Assembly (NCBI GenBank): GCA_017447265.1
Contig: JAFSOA010000001.1
Location: 124,001 to 188,000 of the forward strand
DNA from: Bacteroidales bacterium
GTDB taxonomy: Bacteria; Bacteroidota; Bacteroidia; Bacteroidales; UBA932
Reading direction: 5' to 3'
Length of the DNA stretch: 64,000 nt
The notes under the pieces were generated by a model. The model saw only the letters and a list, made by a program, of their open reading frames with translations, was not told the DNA's origin and did no database searches. This document shows, one piece after another, positions 24,402 through 34,800 of the stretch (positions within the stretch are counted from its first letter, which is position 1; the number at the start of each line of letters is the position of its first letter). A program made the position numbers and the translations under genes.

Positions 24402-25808
24402 ATGAAAAGGTTTCACCGCATTACTTTCATTTTTGTTCTGGCTCTTTTGTGGAGTTGCGAAGAAAAGCTGGAGCCCACGCCGGTTCCCACGCCTCCCAAA
24501 GCGCCCACGGCCATTACACTCAGCAAGTCCTCTCTCCAGGTAGAGGCGGCTGGCGGCACCTGTGAAATTTCGGTGACGTCACCCTTCATCCCCCAGGTGG
24601 AGAAACCCTCCTGGGTCACGGTATCGTCCGGCAGTTTCAAGGACTATACCGTCGCGATGGTCGTGACGGCGGCCGCCAACGACAGCTATGAAGCGCGGGA
24701 AGCCACCCTCACCTTCACGGCGACGGGCGCAACGCCGGCCACCCTCAAGCTGACGCAGGCCGCGGCCGAGAAACCGGAAACGCCGGAAGAAACCGATGCG
24801 AAACTGACGAACGCCAAAGCCAGCCGGCAGGCTGCCAATGTGTATGGTTTCCTCAGGGAGCAAGCCGGGAAGAAGATGCTCAGCGGCGTGCAGTCCGGCG
24901 GGACGGCCAACAATAATGACCGTGTGAACCAACTGTTTGCGATGACGGGCAAGCACCCTGCCCTGGCCGGATACGATTATATTTTCCTGCAGTATTCTCC
25001 GACGCCGGCGGGCTGGAGCTGGGTCGTGAACTACGGAGACATCTCCGCGGCCAGGGAGCAATGGAAAAACAACGGCCTGGTTTCCTTTATGTGGCACTGG
25101 AACGTTCCCACTTCCCGGGATGCCTGGGAGAAGGGAAAGGCCGGGGATTTCGATGGATATGGCTTTTACTGCGACAAGACCAGCTTCAGCATCACGAACG
25201 CCCTTACTGCCGGCACCTGGGAGAACGAGTTCCTTCTTCAGGACATAGAAAAGGTGGCCGGCTACCTGAAACTGCTGAAGGATGAGGGTATTCCCGTTCT
25301 CTGGCGCCCGCTCCACGAGGCCGCCGGCAATTACAATGTCTATGGCGCCAACGGGGCCTGGTTCTGGTGGGGCCGCGGCGGGGCGGATGCCTGCAAACGG
25401 CTCTGGAAGCTCCTCCGCGATAAGTTGGAAGGGGAGTACGGGCTGGACAACCTGATTTGGATATGGACGCTGGACGCTACCGTGGGGGCGGAAAAAGACT
25501 ATGCCGCCTGGTATCCCGGCAATGAGCTGGTGGACATCGTGGGCGTAGATATTTACGCCGATGACACGGCGGCCAAAGAACGCCAGTATCAGGCGGCCGT
25601 GGCGCTCTCCGGCGGGCACAAGCTGGTGACGGTGAGCGAATGCGGCAATATTCCCGACCCTGACCGATGCCTCTCGGCCGGAGAAAGCTGGAACTGGTTC
25701 ATGGCCTGGGACCTGGAGTCATACCCGCTCAATACCGGCGCTTACTGGAAAAGCTTGATGGCATCGCCCCAGGTGCTGTCCCGGGAAGCGATGCCATCGT
25801 TAAAATAG
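24402..25808 (+). CDS. GH26 beta-mannanase lipoprotein with BACON domain
   Basis: 468 residues from MKRFHRITF. The signal peptide ends in a lipobox (LLWSC). Residues about 40-125 are a BACON domain (ITLSKSSLQVEAAGGTCEIS). Residues about 140-465 are the GH26 catalytic domain (KMLSGVQSG). WRPLHEAAG gives the acid/base Glu at about 306 and VTVSECG gives the nucleophile Glu at about 413. It would cut beta-1,4-mannan at the cell surface. It stands alone, without a neighbouring SusCD pair, which is uncommon for such enzymes in Bacteroidales. Confidence 0.92.
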   Translation: MKRFHRITFIFVLALLWSCEEKLEPTPVPTPPKAPTAITLSKSSLQVEAAGGTCEISVTSPFIPQVEKPSWVTVSSGSFKDYTVAMVVTAAANDSYEAREATLTFTATGATPATLKLTQAAAEKPETPEETDAKLTNAKASRQAANVYGFLREQAGKKMLSGVQSGGTANNNDRVNQLFAMTGKHPALAGYDYIFLQYSPTPAGWSWVVNYGDISAAREQWKNNGLVSFMWHWNVPTSRDAWEKGKAGDFDGYGFYCDKTSFSITNALTAGTWENEFLLQDIEKVAGYLKLLKDEGIPVLWRPLHEAAGNYNVYGANGAWFWWGRGGADACKRLWKLLRDKLEGEYGLDNLIWIWTLDATVGAEKDYAAWYPGNELVDIVGVDIYADDTAAKERQYQAAVALSGGHKLVTVSECGNIPDPDRCLSAGESWNWFMAWDLESYPLNTGAYWKSLMASPQVLSREAMPSLK

Positions 25809-25845
25809 CCCGGGGGACCGGTCCCGGGAACCCGACGGGAGCGTG

Positions 25846-26127
25846 TCAGGAATGCTTCTCCTTCAGCTCCTCGATCTTGTCTTTGGCTTTGTCGAGGCCG
25901 GTGCGGGCCTTGTCCATCAGGTCGGCGGCATTTTCCTTCACTTCGCCGAAGACTTCCTTGGCTTTCGGGGAAGCCTTGTCATAGAGGTTTTTCGCGTTGT
26001 CGACCATTTCGTCGGCCACTTCGCCGAGCTTCTTGCCGGCCACTTCCGCGGCGTGCTGGATCTTCTCGCCAATCGTTACTTTTCCGTCGTTGTTGAGGTC
26101 ACGCGGATCTTTCTGTGCGTCGCTCAT
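25846..26127 (-). CDS. Small amphipathic-helix protein with EF-hand-like loop
   Basis: 93 residues, soluble and highly charged. The N terminus has DLNNDGKVTIGEK, which fits a dockerin/EF-hand calcium loop (D-x-N-x-D-G). The rest is a continuous amphipathic helix with apolipoprotein- or YtxH-like 11-residue patterning (VADEMVDNAKNLYDKASPK). It follows the M28 peptidase gene by 19 bp. The function is unknown; stress or membrane-surface association is a guess. Confidence 0.65.
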   Translation of the reverse strand: MSDAQKDPRDLNNDGKVTIGEKIQHAAEVAGKKLGEVADEMVDNAKNLYDKASPKAKEVFGEVKENAADLMDKARTGLDKAKDKIEELKEKHS

Positions 26128-26146
26128 AGTATTATAAATTTAGGGG

Positions 26147-27706
26147 TTATTCTTTGTAGAGTCCCTCGCGCGAGAGCAGGTGGTCGAGGTTGGCCAGGCC
26201 GTACATGACGACGGCGGTGACGACGGCCGAGTGCTCCATGTATTCAGGGATCACCTTGTTGAAAATATCACGTTCGGTGTGCCAGATCTCGCGGTATTCG
26301 AAGTTGTAGCCCTTCGGGTCGGTCTCGCGGAAGGAGATGGCGGGCACGCCGTTCATGGAGAAATAGGCGTGGTCGCTGCCGCCGGCCCGGGTCGGACGCG
26401 GCTGCGGCGGGCCCTGCCGCTTCTCCACCTTGAACGGGAACGCCGGATTCATGTTTTCGACGGGCTTGCAGACTTCCACGAAGTCGTCGTACATGGCCGG
26501 GGGCACCGTGATGCTGGTGGCGCAGAGCGGGCCGCCGTCGCGGTTGAAATAGTTGGAGATCTTGTCGAGCGGAACCGTCTTGTTTTCCACGAAGAACTTC
26601 GAACCCAGCAGGCCGAACTCCTCGCCCGTCCAGATGCAGAAGAGCATTGTGCGTTTGGGCTTCGCGCCGGAGAGGGCCAGCAGGCGGGCGGCCTCCATGG
26701 TCACGGACGTGCCGTTGCCGTCGTCGACGGCGCCGGTGCCGATGTCATAGGCGTCGAGGTGGCCGCCGGCCATCACGTATTCCTTGGGGTATTTGCTGCC
26801 GCGCAGGATGCCGATGACGTTGTGGTATTTCACGGGGCCGCGGTAGAAATGGTTGCGGATCTCGAATTCAAGCTGGAAGATATCCTTGCGCAGGACCTTC
26901 TCCCGGACGACCTTGAACTGTGCTTCGTCGAGCAGGATGTCGCATACCTTCGGCAGGTTTTCCATGGTGATGTCGTAGCAGTTGGCCCGGTCGTACAGGA
27001 CCTGCAGCGGCACCTTGGCCGAGCGGATGAAGCCCGCCACGCCGGCGTCGACCATTTCCCGGTAGAAGGGGGCCGTCACCTGTTCGCCTTTGTATTCGAT
27101 GAGTTCCTTGGGATTGTCGCGGTGCTCGTAGTTCCAGCGGCGGATCTCGTTGTTCTGCCGGTCAACTTCTTCCATGGCCTTGCGCACTTCGAGGCGCTTT
27201 TCATCGGCCTTGGCCGACCAGTCGATGGCCATGCCGTTCGATTCGGCGTCGAGCAGCACCCAGGCGCCCTTGAGCACGCCTTTCATGCGGTCGAAGTCGC
27301 GTTGCGTCTTGGGCTCCAGGAGTACGTGCCCGGCCTGTTTGCCGCGCGTGCCGGCCGTATAGGACGGCGTGCCGAAATGCAGCACCATGCCGTCTTCACT
27401 CAGCATGCGCCCGAACCAGGGTCCGCGGTTGAAACCCACGTTGATCTGGCCGGCTTCCTGCACCATCACCTCCAGCCCCCACGACTCGAACTGCTCCTTC
27501 ACCCAGGCCTCGGCTTCCGTCAGGGCGGCGGAGCCGATGAGGCGGCCGCCGATTACGTTGGCCAGGAAATCGTCGTGCTCCATGGTCCGGTTGTCGGTGG
27601 TGCCGATTTCAATGATTTTCTTGACGGTCTTGTCCTGTGCGGAAAGGGACAAAGAAAAGCTGATAGCCATAAGGGCTGTCAGCATATACATCAGACTTTT
27701 TTTCAT
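26147..27706 (-). CDS. Exported M28-family metallopeptidase
   Basis: 519 residues with a signal peptide (MKKSLMYMLTALMAISFSLSLSAQ). The zinc-binding motifs of M28 are visible: GGHLDAYDIGTGAVDDG supplies the first His and the bridging Asp, WTGEEFGLLGS the catalytic Glu pair, and GGSDHAYFSMNGVPA the final His. An aminopeptidase or carboxypeptidase-like enzyme acting in the periplasm. About 100 extra residues precede the catalytic core, as in protease-associated-domain members. Confidence 0.9.
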   Translation of the reverse strand: MKKSLMYMLTALMAISFSLSLSAQDKTVKKIIEIGTTDNRTMEHDDFLANVIGGRLIGSAALTEAEAWVKEQFESWGLEVMVQEAGQINVGFNRGPWFGRMLSEDGMVLHFGTPSYTAGTRGKQAGHVLLEPKTQRDFDRMKGVLKGAWVLLDAESNGMAIDWSAKADEKRLEVRKAMEEVDRQNNEIRRWNYEHRDNPKELIEYKGEQVTAPFYREMVDAGVAGFIRSAKVPLQVLYDRANCYDITMENLPKVCDILLDEAQFKVVREKVLRKDIFQLEFEIRNHFYRGPVKYHNVIGILRGSKYPKEYVMAGGHLDAYDIGTGAVDDGNGTSVTMEAARLLALSGAKPKRTMLFCIWTGEEFGLLGSKFFVENKTVPLDKISNYFNRDGGPLCATSITVPPAMYDDFVEVCKPVENMNPAFPFKVEKRQGPPQPRPTRAGGSDHAYFSMNGVPAISFRETDPKGYNFEYREIWHTERDIFNKVIPEYMEHSAVVTAVVMYGLANLDHLLSREGLYKE

Positions 27707-27766
27707 AGGGCAATTGCTTTTACCCTACAAAAGTATGAAAAAAAACGGCTCGTTGGAGCCCGGCGG

Positions 27767-28006
27767 CTACATGCGCTCGTACACGAAATCGTAGAGCGCT
27801 TCGAAGGTGAGGATGTGGGTGACTTCCACCCCTTTGAGCTTGACGCCCGTCTGGGCCTCGATCAGCGCGATCAGGTCGACCAGGCTCAGGCTGTCGAGAT
27901 CGAGGGTCTCTTTGATGGGAGCCTCGGGAGCAAGTTTCTCCTCCTCCAGCTCGAATTCCCCGGCGATGGCTGCACGCAGCTTATCGATCATTTCTTGTTT
28001 TTCCAT
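27767..28006 (-). CDS. Acyl carrier protein
   Basis: 79 residues. LDLDSLSLVDLIALIE carries the DSL motif whose Ser (about residue 38) takes phosphopantetheine. It lies 1 bp after an acyltransferase gene on the same strand, not with fatty acid synthase genes, so it is likely a dedicated carrier for that enzyme and not the housekeeping AcpP. Confidence 0.88.
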   Translation of the reverse strand: MEKQEMIDKLRAAIAGEFELEEEKLAPEAPIKETLDLDSLSLVDLIALIEAQTGVKLKGVEVTHILTFEALYDFVYERM

Positions 28007-28007
28007 T

Positions 28008-29318
28008 CTACAGGATGTTTCTCAATTTCGTAAATAAGGCCGCCCGCTTCTCTTTCAGGGCTTCGGCGCGCTTGCCGGCTTTCAGGTAGCGGAAGTCGGC
28101 CCGCAGACGCAGCGCCAGGCGGCTCCAGTACCACTCGAAGACGCAGAGGAAGGGCAGCGCGAAGCCGTGGAGCAACGCCCAGGGGCCCAGCCAGTGCCAT
28201 CCCACCAGCACGGTGGCCAGGAAGCCCAGCGGGAGAATCAACAGCACATCGATAGGCAGCACGAAGGTCCCCTCGAACATGTTGTCTTCCATTTTGCCGG
28301 CGAAATATTTCGGAACATACCAGCAGGGCAGGGAAGGCCAGATCGCGACGACTGCCAGCGGCAGGGTCAGCAGCAGGAGCAGCGCCTGGCCGATGACGCC
28401 GGGCACGCCGGGTTTCTTTTCGAACTGCCGGTCTTCCAGACCCAGCGACTGCATGGTCTCGCGCACGTCGCGGACCTCGTCAAAGGGAACGTCGTGCGCG
28501 TCGATCCGCGCCACCAGTTCCTTGTCGGCGTCCAGTTTCTCGGGCAACAGCGCTGGATTCTTGCCCATGGAACGCGCGAAGTCCTGTCCGAAAGCGCTTT
28601 CGCGCAGGTAGTCGATCTCGTGGTAGTGATCCTTGTCCCGGATGTCAAGCATCAGTTCGCGGATGCGGGCCTTGACCTCTTCATTGACCTGCCGCCAGGC
28701 TGTGCGGGGATGCGTCTTGTAGAGCTCGTAGTACGGCTTGAGGGACACGGGTTTGCCGAAGCGCACCAGCATGTCGTTGCGGATGCCGTGGTATTTCGAA
28801 TAGTGGTTGCACGAGGGCAGGATGAAGATTTCCTTCTCGAAGTTCGCGTGTTCGGCCGCCTCGAAGCCCATCCGCAGGTAACCCTGCGAGAAGAAGCCCA
28901 GCCAGTGGCCGGTCTGGTGGCCGGCTTCGGGGTAGAGCAGGATGCTGTGACCGTCGAGCAGGTCTTTCTCGGTGAGCCGGAAGGTCTCCTGGTTGCGGGA
29001 CAGCTGCTCTTCGCCCTGGTACATCATCCGGAATGCGGGGCGCAGGCCCACCCAGAGGATGAATTTCGTGAAGGGCGGGGTGATCGTGAAGGCGTCGGCG
29101 CGGGCGATGAAGCGCATCTTGCGGTCGTTGACGGCCAGCAGCACGCCCAGCGCGTCGTTCAGGCAGTTCTGGTGATCCGATACCATCAGCATGGGCGTAC
29201 CGTCTTCCGGGATGTTGTCCACATCGATGCTGTAGTAGCGACGGTAATAGAAGCCATTGATCAGCAGGCGGAAATACGCCTTGACCAACTTGTAGGGCAA
29301 TGATATCTTTTCCTTCAC
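28008..29318 (-). CDS. PlsC-type glycerol acyltransferase with C-terminal membrane segments
   Basis: 436 residues from a GTG start (MKEKISLPYKLV). The acyltransferase domain spans about residues 30-260, with SDHQNCLNDAL as the His/Asp motif and YPEAGHQTG as the third motif. Two or three hydrophobic segments lie near residues 310-400. Bacteroidales encode this long form as well as a short PlsC. Coupled with the acyl carrier protein gene 1 bp downstream, it may build a special membrane lipid. Confidence 0.83.
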   Translation of the reverse strand: MKEKISLPYKLVKAYFRLLINGFYYRRYYSIDVDNIPEDGTPMLMVSDHQNCLNDALGVLLAVNDRKMRFIARADAFTITPPFTKFILWVGLRPAFRMMYQGEEQLSRNQETFRLTEKDLLDGHSILLYPEAGHQTGHWLGFFSQGYLRMGFEAAEHANFEKEIFILPSCNHYSKYHGIRNDMLVRFGKPVSLKPYYELYKTHPRTAWRQVNEEVKARIRELMLDIRDKDHYHEIDYLRESAFGQDFARSMGKNPALLPEKLDADKELVARIDAHDVPFDEVRDVRETMQSLGLEDRQFEKKPGVPGVIGQALLLLLTLPLAVVAIWPSLPCWYVPKYFAGKMEDNMFEGTFVLPIDVLLILPLGFLATVLVGWHWLGPWALLHGFALPFLCVFEWYWSRLALRLRADFRYLKAGKRAEALKEKRAALFTKLRNIL

Positions 29319-29406
29319 GGGCGGTTGACAAAAAAGTCGGGCAAAGTTAATTAAAATTTTATTTCGCTATTATATCACGGCCGAATTATTCCACCTTCCC
29401 GATAAT

Positions 29407-29437
29407 TTTGCTTGGTGCGATTTTTGTAGTATTTTTG
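29407..29437 (+). promoter_or_regulatory. Bacteroides-type promoter of the RND efflux operon
   Basis: TTTG at 29407-29410, 19 bp, TATTTTTG at 29430-29437: a full match to consensus. The leader to the tolC-like ATG at 29467 would be about 23 bases. Confidence 0.75.
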
Positions 29438-29466
29438 CGCCTTCAAAATAGAAACAAGCTGATAAA

Positions 29467-30765
29467 ATGAGAAATATGATGAAAAAAACAGGACTGTTCG
29501 TGCTCGCCTTGCTCGTCGTTGCAGGCGCCTTCGCACAAGACGGTCCCGGCCGGATCTCTTTAACCCTTGACGAAGCCCAGCAATATGCCATTGAGCACAA
29601 CCGCACCCTCGCCAACGCATCGATCGATATCCAGAAGGTCCAGGCCAGCCGCTGGCAGACGATTGCCGGCATGCTCCCGCAGATCTCGGCGAGCAGCTCC
29701 TATTCCAACATGATGGGCTACAAGATGAACCTGGGAACGATGCAGATCTCCATGCCGCCGTACGCCACCTTCAACGTCACGACCAACGTCGCGCTGAGTG
29801 GCGCCCAGATCGTTTCGCTGCAACTCTCCAAGATCTCCCGCAAGATGGCCGACATCAATCTCCATAAGAGCGAACAGGATATCGCCGAACAGGTGGAGAC
29901 CCTTTACTTCTCCGCTCTGGTGGTGGAAGAGACCATCGGACTGCTGGAGAAGAACATGGAAAGCATGCTCAAGCTCCTGCGCATCACCCAGAATTCCGTG
30001 GACGTGGGCGTGGCCGAGCAAACCGACGCCGACCAGCTGAAGGTGCAGGCTGCCTCCCTGGAGAGCACCATCAACACCACGCGCAGCTCGCTCGAGATGG
30101 TGTACAACTCGCTGCGGATCCAGCTTTGCCTGGAAGATGACACCGATATCGTGTTGACGGAAAGCCTCGACGACCTGCTCAATGTCCAGCGCGCCGCCGC
30201 GCTGCTGAACGAAACGTTCGATATCGAACGGAATTACGACTATCAGCTCCTGAAGCAGAACACCGAGCTGGCCCGCAAGCAGATCGCCCTGACCGGCTGG
30301 TCCAACGGAGCGACCTTCAGCGTATACCATCAATACAGTGGCCGTCATAATTTCAGCAACGAGCCGACGATGAACATGACGCCGCCGAACATGATCGGCA
30401 TTCAGCTCAACATCCCGATCTTCACCTCCGGCAAGATGACCGCCGCGATGAAAGATGCACGCCTCTCCTATAAGAAGCAGCTCAACCTTCTGGAAGACAG
30501 TGATCTGGCCCTTCGGGTGCAGCACCGCCAGCTGGTGTACAACCTGAACAGCGCCCTCGAGAAGTACGATATCCAGAAGAAGAGCGTGGAAGTGGCGCAG
30601 CGCGTGTTCGACAACATCGCCCTGAAATACGAACACGGCGTGTCCTCGAGCATGGACGTGACCAACTCGGGCACCAACCTCATTACCGCACAGAGCAACT
30701 ATGTGCAGGCCGTGCTTGATATCGTCAGCGCACAGCTGGCCCTCGAAAAAATGTTGAATAAATAG
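29467..30765 (+). CDS. TolC-family outer membrane channel
   Basis: 432 residues, signal peptide (MRNMMKKTGLFVLALLVVAG then AFA). ISLTLDEAQQYAIEHNRTL opens the first helical half; the second half begins near residue 220. Shorter than the island TolC (530 residues) and without its Gln/Met-rich insert. It is first in a four-gene efflux operon; the adaptor gene starts 18 bp later. Confidence 0.92.
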   Translation: MRNMMKKTGLFVLALLVVAGAFAQDGPGRISLTLDEAQQYAIEHNRTLANASIDIQKVQASRWQTIAGMLPQISASSSYSNMMGYKMNLGTMQISMPPYATFNVTTNVALSGAQIVSLQLSKISRKMADINLHKSEQDIAEQVETLYFSALVVEETIGLLEKNMESMLKLLRITQNSVDVGVAEQTDADQLKVQAASLESTINTTRSSLEMVYNSLRIQLCLEDDTDIVLTESLDDLLNVQRAAALLNETFDIERNYDYQLLKQNTELARKQIALTGWSNGATFSVYHQYSGRHNFSNEPTMNMTPPNMIGIQLNIPIFTSGKMTAAMKDARLSYKKQLNLLEDSDLALRVQHRQLVYNLNSALEKYDIQKKSVEVAQRVFDNIALKYEHGVSSSMDVTNSGTNLITAQSNYVQAVLDIVSAQLALEKMLNK

Positions 30766-30783
30766 AAAATAGAAATAGGAAAT

Positions 30784-31812
30784 ATGAAAAAAAGTACCTT
30801 CTCCATTCTGTCCATCGCGCTCCTGCTGGCAGCCCTTGTGACAGCCTCCTGCGGTGACAAAAAGGGTCAGCAGCAGGTTGAACAGCGGGCGCAGCTGGTC
30901 GAGACCACCACGCTGGCCATGTCCGAGATCTCGCGTGAACTCGAGTTTGCCACCACGCTGGAAGGCTGGCAGACCGTCAATATCGCCCCTTCCGTCACCG
31001 GCAGGATCGAGCACATTTTTACCGAGGTCGGCACGAACGTGAGTACCGGTTCGATGCTCGTCCGGATGGACCAGAACCAGTACAACACCACCAAGCTGAC
31101 CTTCGCCAACCTGAGCGTCGAGATGGAGCGGATGCAATCGCTCCGCGAGAGCGGTGCGGTGTCCCAGCAAGTCTATGACCAGACCAAGCTGAGCTACGAG
31201 CAGACCAAGGAGTCGCTGGCTTTCCTGGAGAAGAATACGTTTGTCAAGGCGCCCTTCGCCGGCGTGATTTCGGCGAAGAACTATGAGGACGGCGAGTTGT
31301 ACAGCGGCCAGCCCATCCTTGTCCTGACCCAGATCGCGACGCTCCGGGCGCAGATTGCCATTCCGGAGAACTTCTATCCGAATGTCAAGAAAGGCATGCA
31401 GGTCAACGTCCAGTCGGACATCTATCCCGGCGAGACCTTCCCCGCCACGATCGAGATTGTCTATCCGACCGTCGATCCGGCCTCCCACACCTTCCAGGCC
31501 CGCCTCCGGATTCCCAACGGCAAGCTGAGACTGCGTCCGGGCATGTATGTGAAGACCCATATGTCGATGGGCATGGCCAAGGCGATGGTGGTGCCCTACC
31601 AGGCCGTGCTGAAGCTCACCGGCTCGAACGACCGCTATGTCTTCCTCGATGAGGGCGGCGTGGCCAAACGCGTGTTCGTGAAACTCGGCCAGCGCTTCGA
31701 CGAGAATATCGAACTCATCAGCGATGAGATCCATGAAGGCGACCACCTTGTGACGGTGGGCCAGGCCAAGCTGGTGGACGGTGTGAAGTTGAACGTAACC
31801 AAGGAGAACTAA
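30784..31812 (+). CDS. RND periplasmic adaptor (MFP) lipoprotein
   Basis: 342 residues with a lipobox (LVTASC, Cys about 23). The lipoyl-like halves lie near TVNIAPSVTGRIEHIF and FVKAPFAGVISAKNYEDGE. The beta-barrel follows (VQSDIYPGETFPATIEIVYP), with a membrane-proximal domain at the end. The helical hairpin between the lipoyl halves is short. It links the AcrB-like pump to TolC. Confidence 0.93.
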   Translation: MKKSTFSILSIALLLAALVTASCGDKKGQQQVEQRAQLVETTTLAMSEISRELEFATTLEGWQTVNIAPSVTGRIEHIFTEVGTNVSTGSMLVRMDQNQYNTTKLTFANLSVEMERMQSLRESGAVSQQVYDQTKLSYEQTKESLAFLEKNTFVKAPFAGVISAKNYEDGELYSGQPILVLTQIATLRAQIAIPENFYPNVKKGMQVNVQSDIYPGETFPATIEIVYPTVDPASHTFQARLRIPNGKLRLRPGMYVKTHMSMGMAKAMVVPYQAVLKLTGSNDRYVFLDEGGVAKRVFVKLGQRFDENIELISDEIHEGDHLVTVGQAKLVDGVKLNVTKEN

Positions 31813-31815
31813 GCG

Positions 31816-34800
31816 ATGAGCATCTACAAGTCAGCGATTGAAAAACCGGTCACCACGGCGCTGATCTTTGTGGCGGTCATCGTCATCGGCGTGTTCTCGC
31901 TGTTGCGGCTGCCGATCGACCAGTTCCCGGAGATGAATCCCCCGTACATCACGGTGATGACCACCTACGCCGGGGCTTCCGCCAGTGAGATCGAAACCAA
32001 TGTGACCAAGATCATCGAGAACAGCCTCACCTCGGTCGACGGCCTGAAGGAGCTGACCTCCTCCTCGCGCGACAACATGTCGGTCGTCTCCCTGGAATTG
32101 GAATGGGGAGCGGACCTCGACGAGGCGTCCAACGACATACGGTCTTACATAGACATGGTGAAGAGCAACCTGCCTGACGGTTGCTCCAATCCGGTGATGT
32201 TCAAGCTCAATTCGAGCCTGATGCCGATCATCCAGTATTCCGTGATGGCCCGCGAGAGCTATCCGGGCCTGGAGAAGATCATGAACGACGAGGTGGTGCC
32301 GCAGCTCAACCGCATCAACGGCATCGGCTCCGTCACCGTGTCCGGCGCTCCGGACCGCTACGTCTATATCGACATCGACCAGGCGAAGCTGGACGGCTAC
32401 AACCTGACCGTCGAGCAGGTGGCCAACGCCATCAGCGTCAACAACCTGAACCTCTCGAGCGGTACGGTGAAGATGGACAAGGAACAATACCAGATGCAGG
32501 TGCGCGGCGAGTACGCGCAGAGCGCCGATATCGCCGACATCGTGGTCCTCACCACGCCGCTCGGCCAGAAGGTGTTCGTCCGCGACCTGGCCGCCGTTCG
32601 CGATACCATCAAAGACCTTTCCCTTGACGAGAAGGTGGACAGCAAGGACGCCGTCCGCCTGATCGTGGCCAAGAAGTCGGGCTCCAACACCGTGCAGGTC
32701 TGCAAGGACGTGCGCAAGGAGCTCGCCAAGCTCGAGAAATCGCTCCCTGCCGACGTCGAGATCAAGATGATCTACGACTCTTCGGAGGAGATAGAAAACG
32801 CCATCGGTTCGCTGGAAGAATCGATCCTCTACGCCCTGCTCTTCGTGGTGCTGGTGGTCTTCTTCTTCCTGGGCAAATGGCGTGCGACCCTGATCATCGG
32901 CATCACGATCCCGATCGCCCTGATCGTGGCCTTCATCTATCTGCTGGTGGTCGACAGTTCGCTCAACATCATCTCCCTGTCCGCCTTGACGGTGGCCATC
33001 GGTATGGTGGTGGACGACGCCATCGTGGTGCTGGAGAACATCACCAAGCACATCGACCGCGGCTCCTCGCCGCATGAAGCGGCCATCTATGCCACCAACG
33101 AGGTCTGGACCTCCGTGATCGCCACGACGCTGGTGATTGCGGCCGTGTTCATCCCGCTCACGATGCTCACCGGCATGGCCGGCATCCTTTTCAAGGAACT
33201 TGGCTGGATCGTAACCATTGTGGTGTCGACCTCGACGCTGGTGGCCATCTCGCTGATTCCGATGCTGTGCTCGAAACTGCTGAAGGCCAATGCCGTGGAG
33301 ATTGACGAAAAAGGCCGTCTCGTAGAGAAAAAAGCCCGCCGCGGCTGGTATGACCGTATCATCGTGGGCTTCCTCGACAAGGTGGACAAGGCTTATGCGA
33401 AGCTTCTTCACTGGTGCCTGAACCACAAGCTGGTGACCATTGTGATCGCCCTGGCATTCTTTGTTGTTTCCATCCTCCCGATGGCCATGGGCAAGATCGG
33501 TACCGACTTCATGCAGACCAGCGACAACGGCCGCCTCAGCGTGACCGTGGAACTGCAGCCGGGTACCCGTGTCGAGCGCTCGGCCGCCCTCGCCCGCGTT
33601 TTGGAAGGCCGCATCGAAGAGCTGGTGCCGGAGGTCAAGCGCATCTCCACTTCCACCGGCTCCAACGACGAGAGCACCATCGGCGCGCTCTTCTCTTCGA
33701 CCACCAACTACAAGATTTCGATGACGGTGGTCTGCACGAAGAAATACCAGCGCAAACGCAGCATCGAGGAGATCGCCGAGGTCATCCGCCAGGAACTCGC
33801 GCAGTATCCTGAAATCATCGAATACCAGTGCATGGTGTCGAGCGGAATGGGTGCCGGCGGCGCTTCTACCGTCGACGTGGAAATCTACGGTTACGACTTC
33901 GACGAGACCAGCGCTTATGCCGCACAGGTGCGCCAGGCCATCATCGACAATGTGCCGGGCGCCCGCAACGTGCGCATCACCCGCGACAAGGACCGTCCCG
34001 AGCTGAAGTTGGTCGTCGACAAGGAAAAGGCTGCCCTTCACGGCCTGAACACCGCCACCGTCTCGCAGTACGTGCGCAACCGCGTGGCCGGTTTCACGGC
34101 CGGTTTCCTGAAAGAGGACGGCGACGAATACAACATCGTGGTCCGGCTCAAGGAGGAGGACCGCAACTCGCTGAGCGATATCCAGGACCTCACCATCCCG
34201 ACCGCGACCGGCGCCCGCATCAAGCTGAGCGAGATCGCACAGATCGAGGAATACTGGGCGCCGCAGACCATCGAACGCAAGAGCCGCCAGCGTTATGTGC
34301 GTGTGACGGCCCTCCCGTACAAAACCTCGCTGGGTGAACTGGCGGAAGCCATCCAGGTGCAGCTCGACCAGATCAAGGCTCCTTCGGGTGTTTCGGTGGT
34401 GCTGGCCGGCGACTATGAAGACCAGCAGAAGACCTTCAAGGACATCATCATGCTGGGCCTGCTCATCATCCTGCTCGTCTACATCGTGATGGCCTCGCAG
34501 TTCGAAAGCCTCGGCAAGCCCGCGGTGATTCTGCTGGCCATCCCGTTCGCCCTTTCGGGCGTGGTGCTTGCGCTCTGGATCACGGGCCGTTCGCTCGACA
34601 TGATCGGCGCACTGGGTATCGTGATGCTCATCGGTATCGTGGTGAAGAACGGTATCGTGCTGGTGGACTACACCAACCTGATGCGCGACCGCGGCTACCG
34701 GCTCAACGACGCCATCGCCATGTCGGGCGCTTCGCGTCTGCGCCCGGTGCTGATGACGGCCTTCACGACCCTGCTCGGTATGCTCCCGATGGCATTGAGC

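Noticed and set aside
31831..34041. Minus-strand open frame of 736 codons inside the RND pump gene
   Set aside because: His/Asp/Gly-rich shadow without start context or motif.
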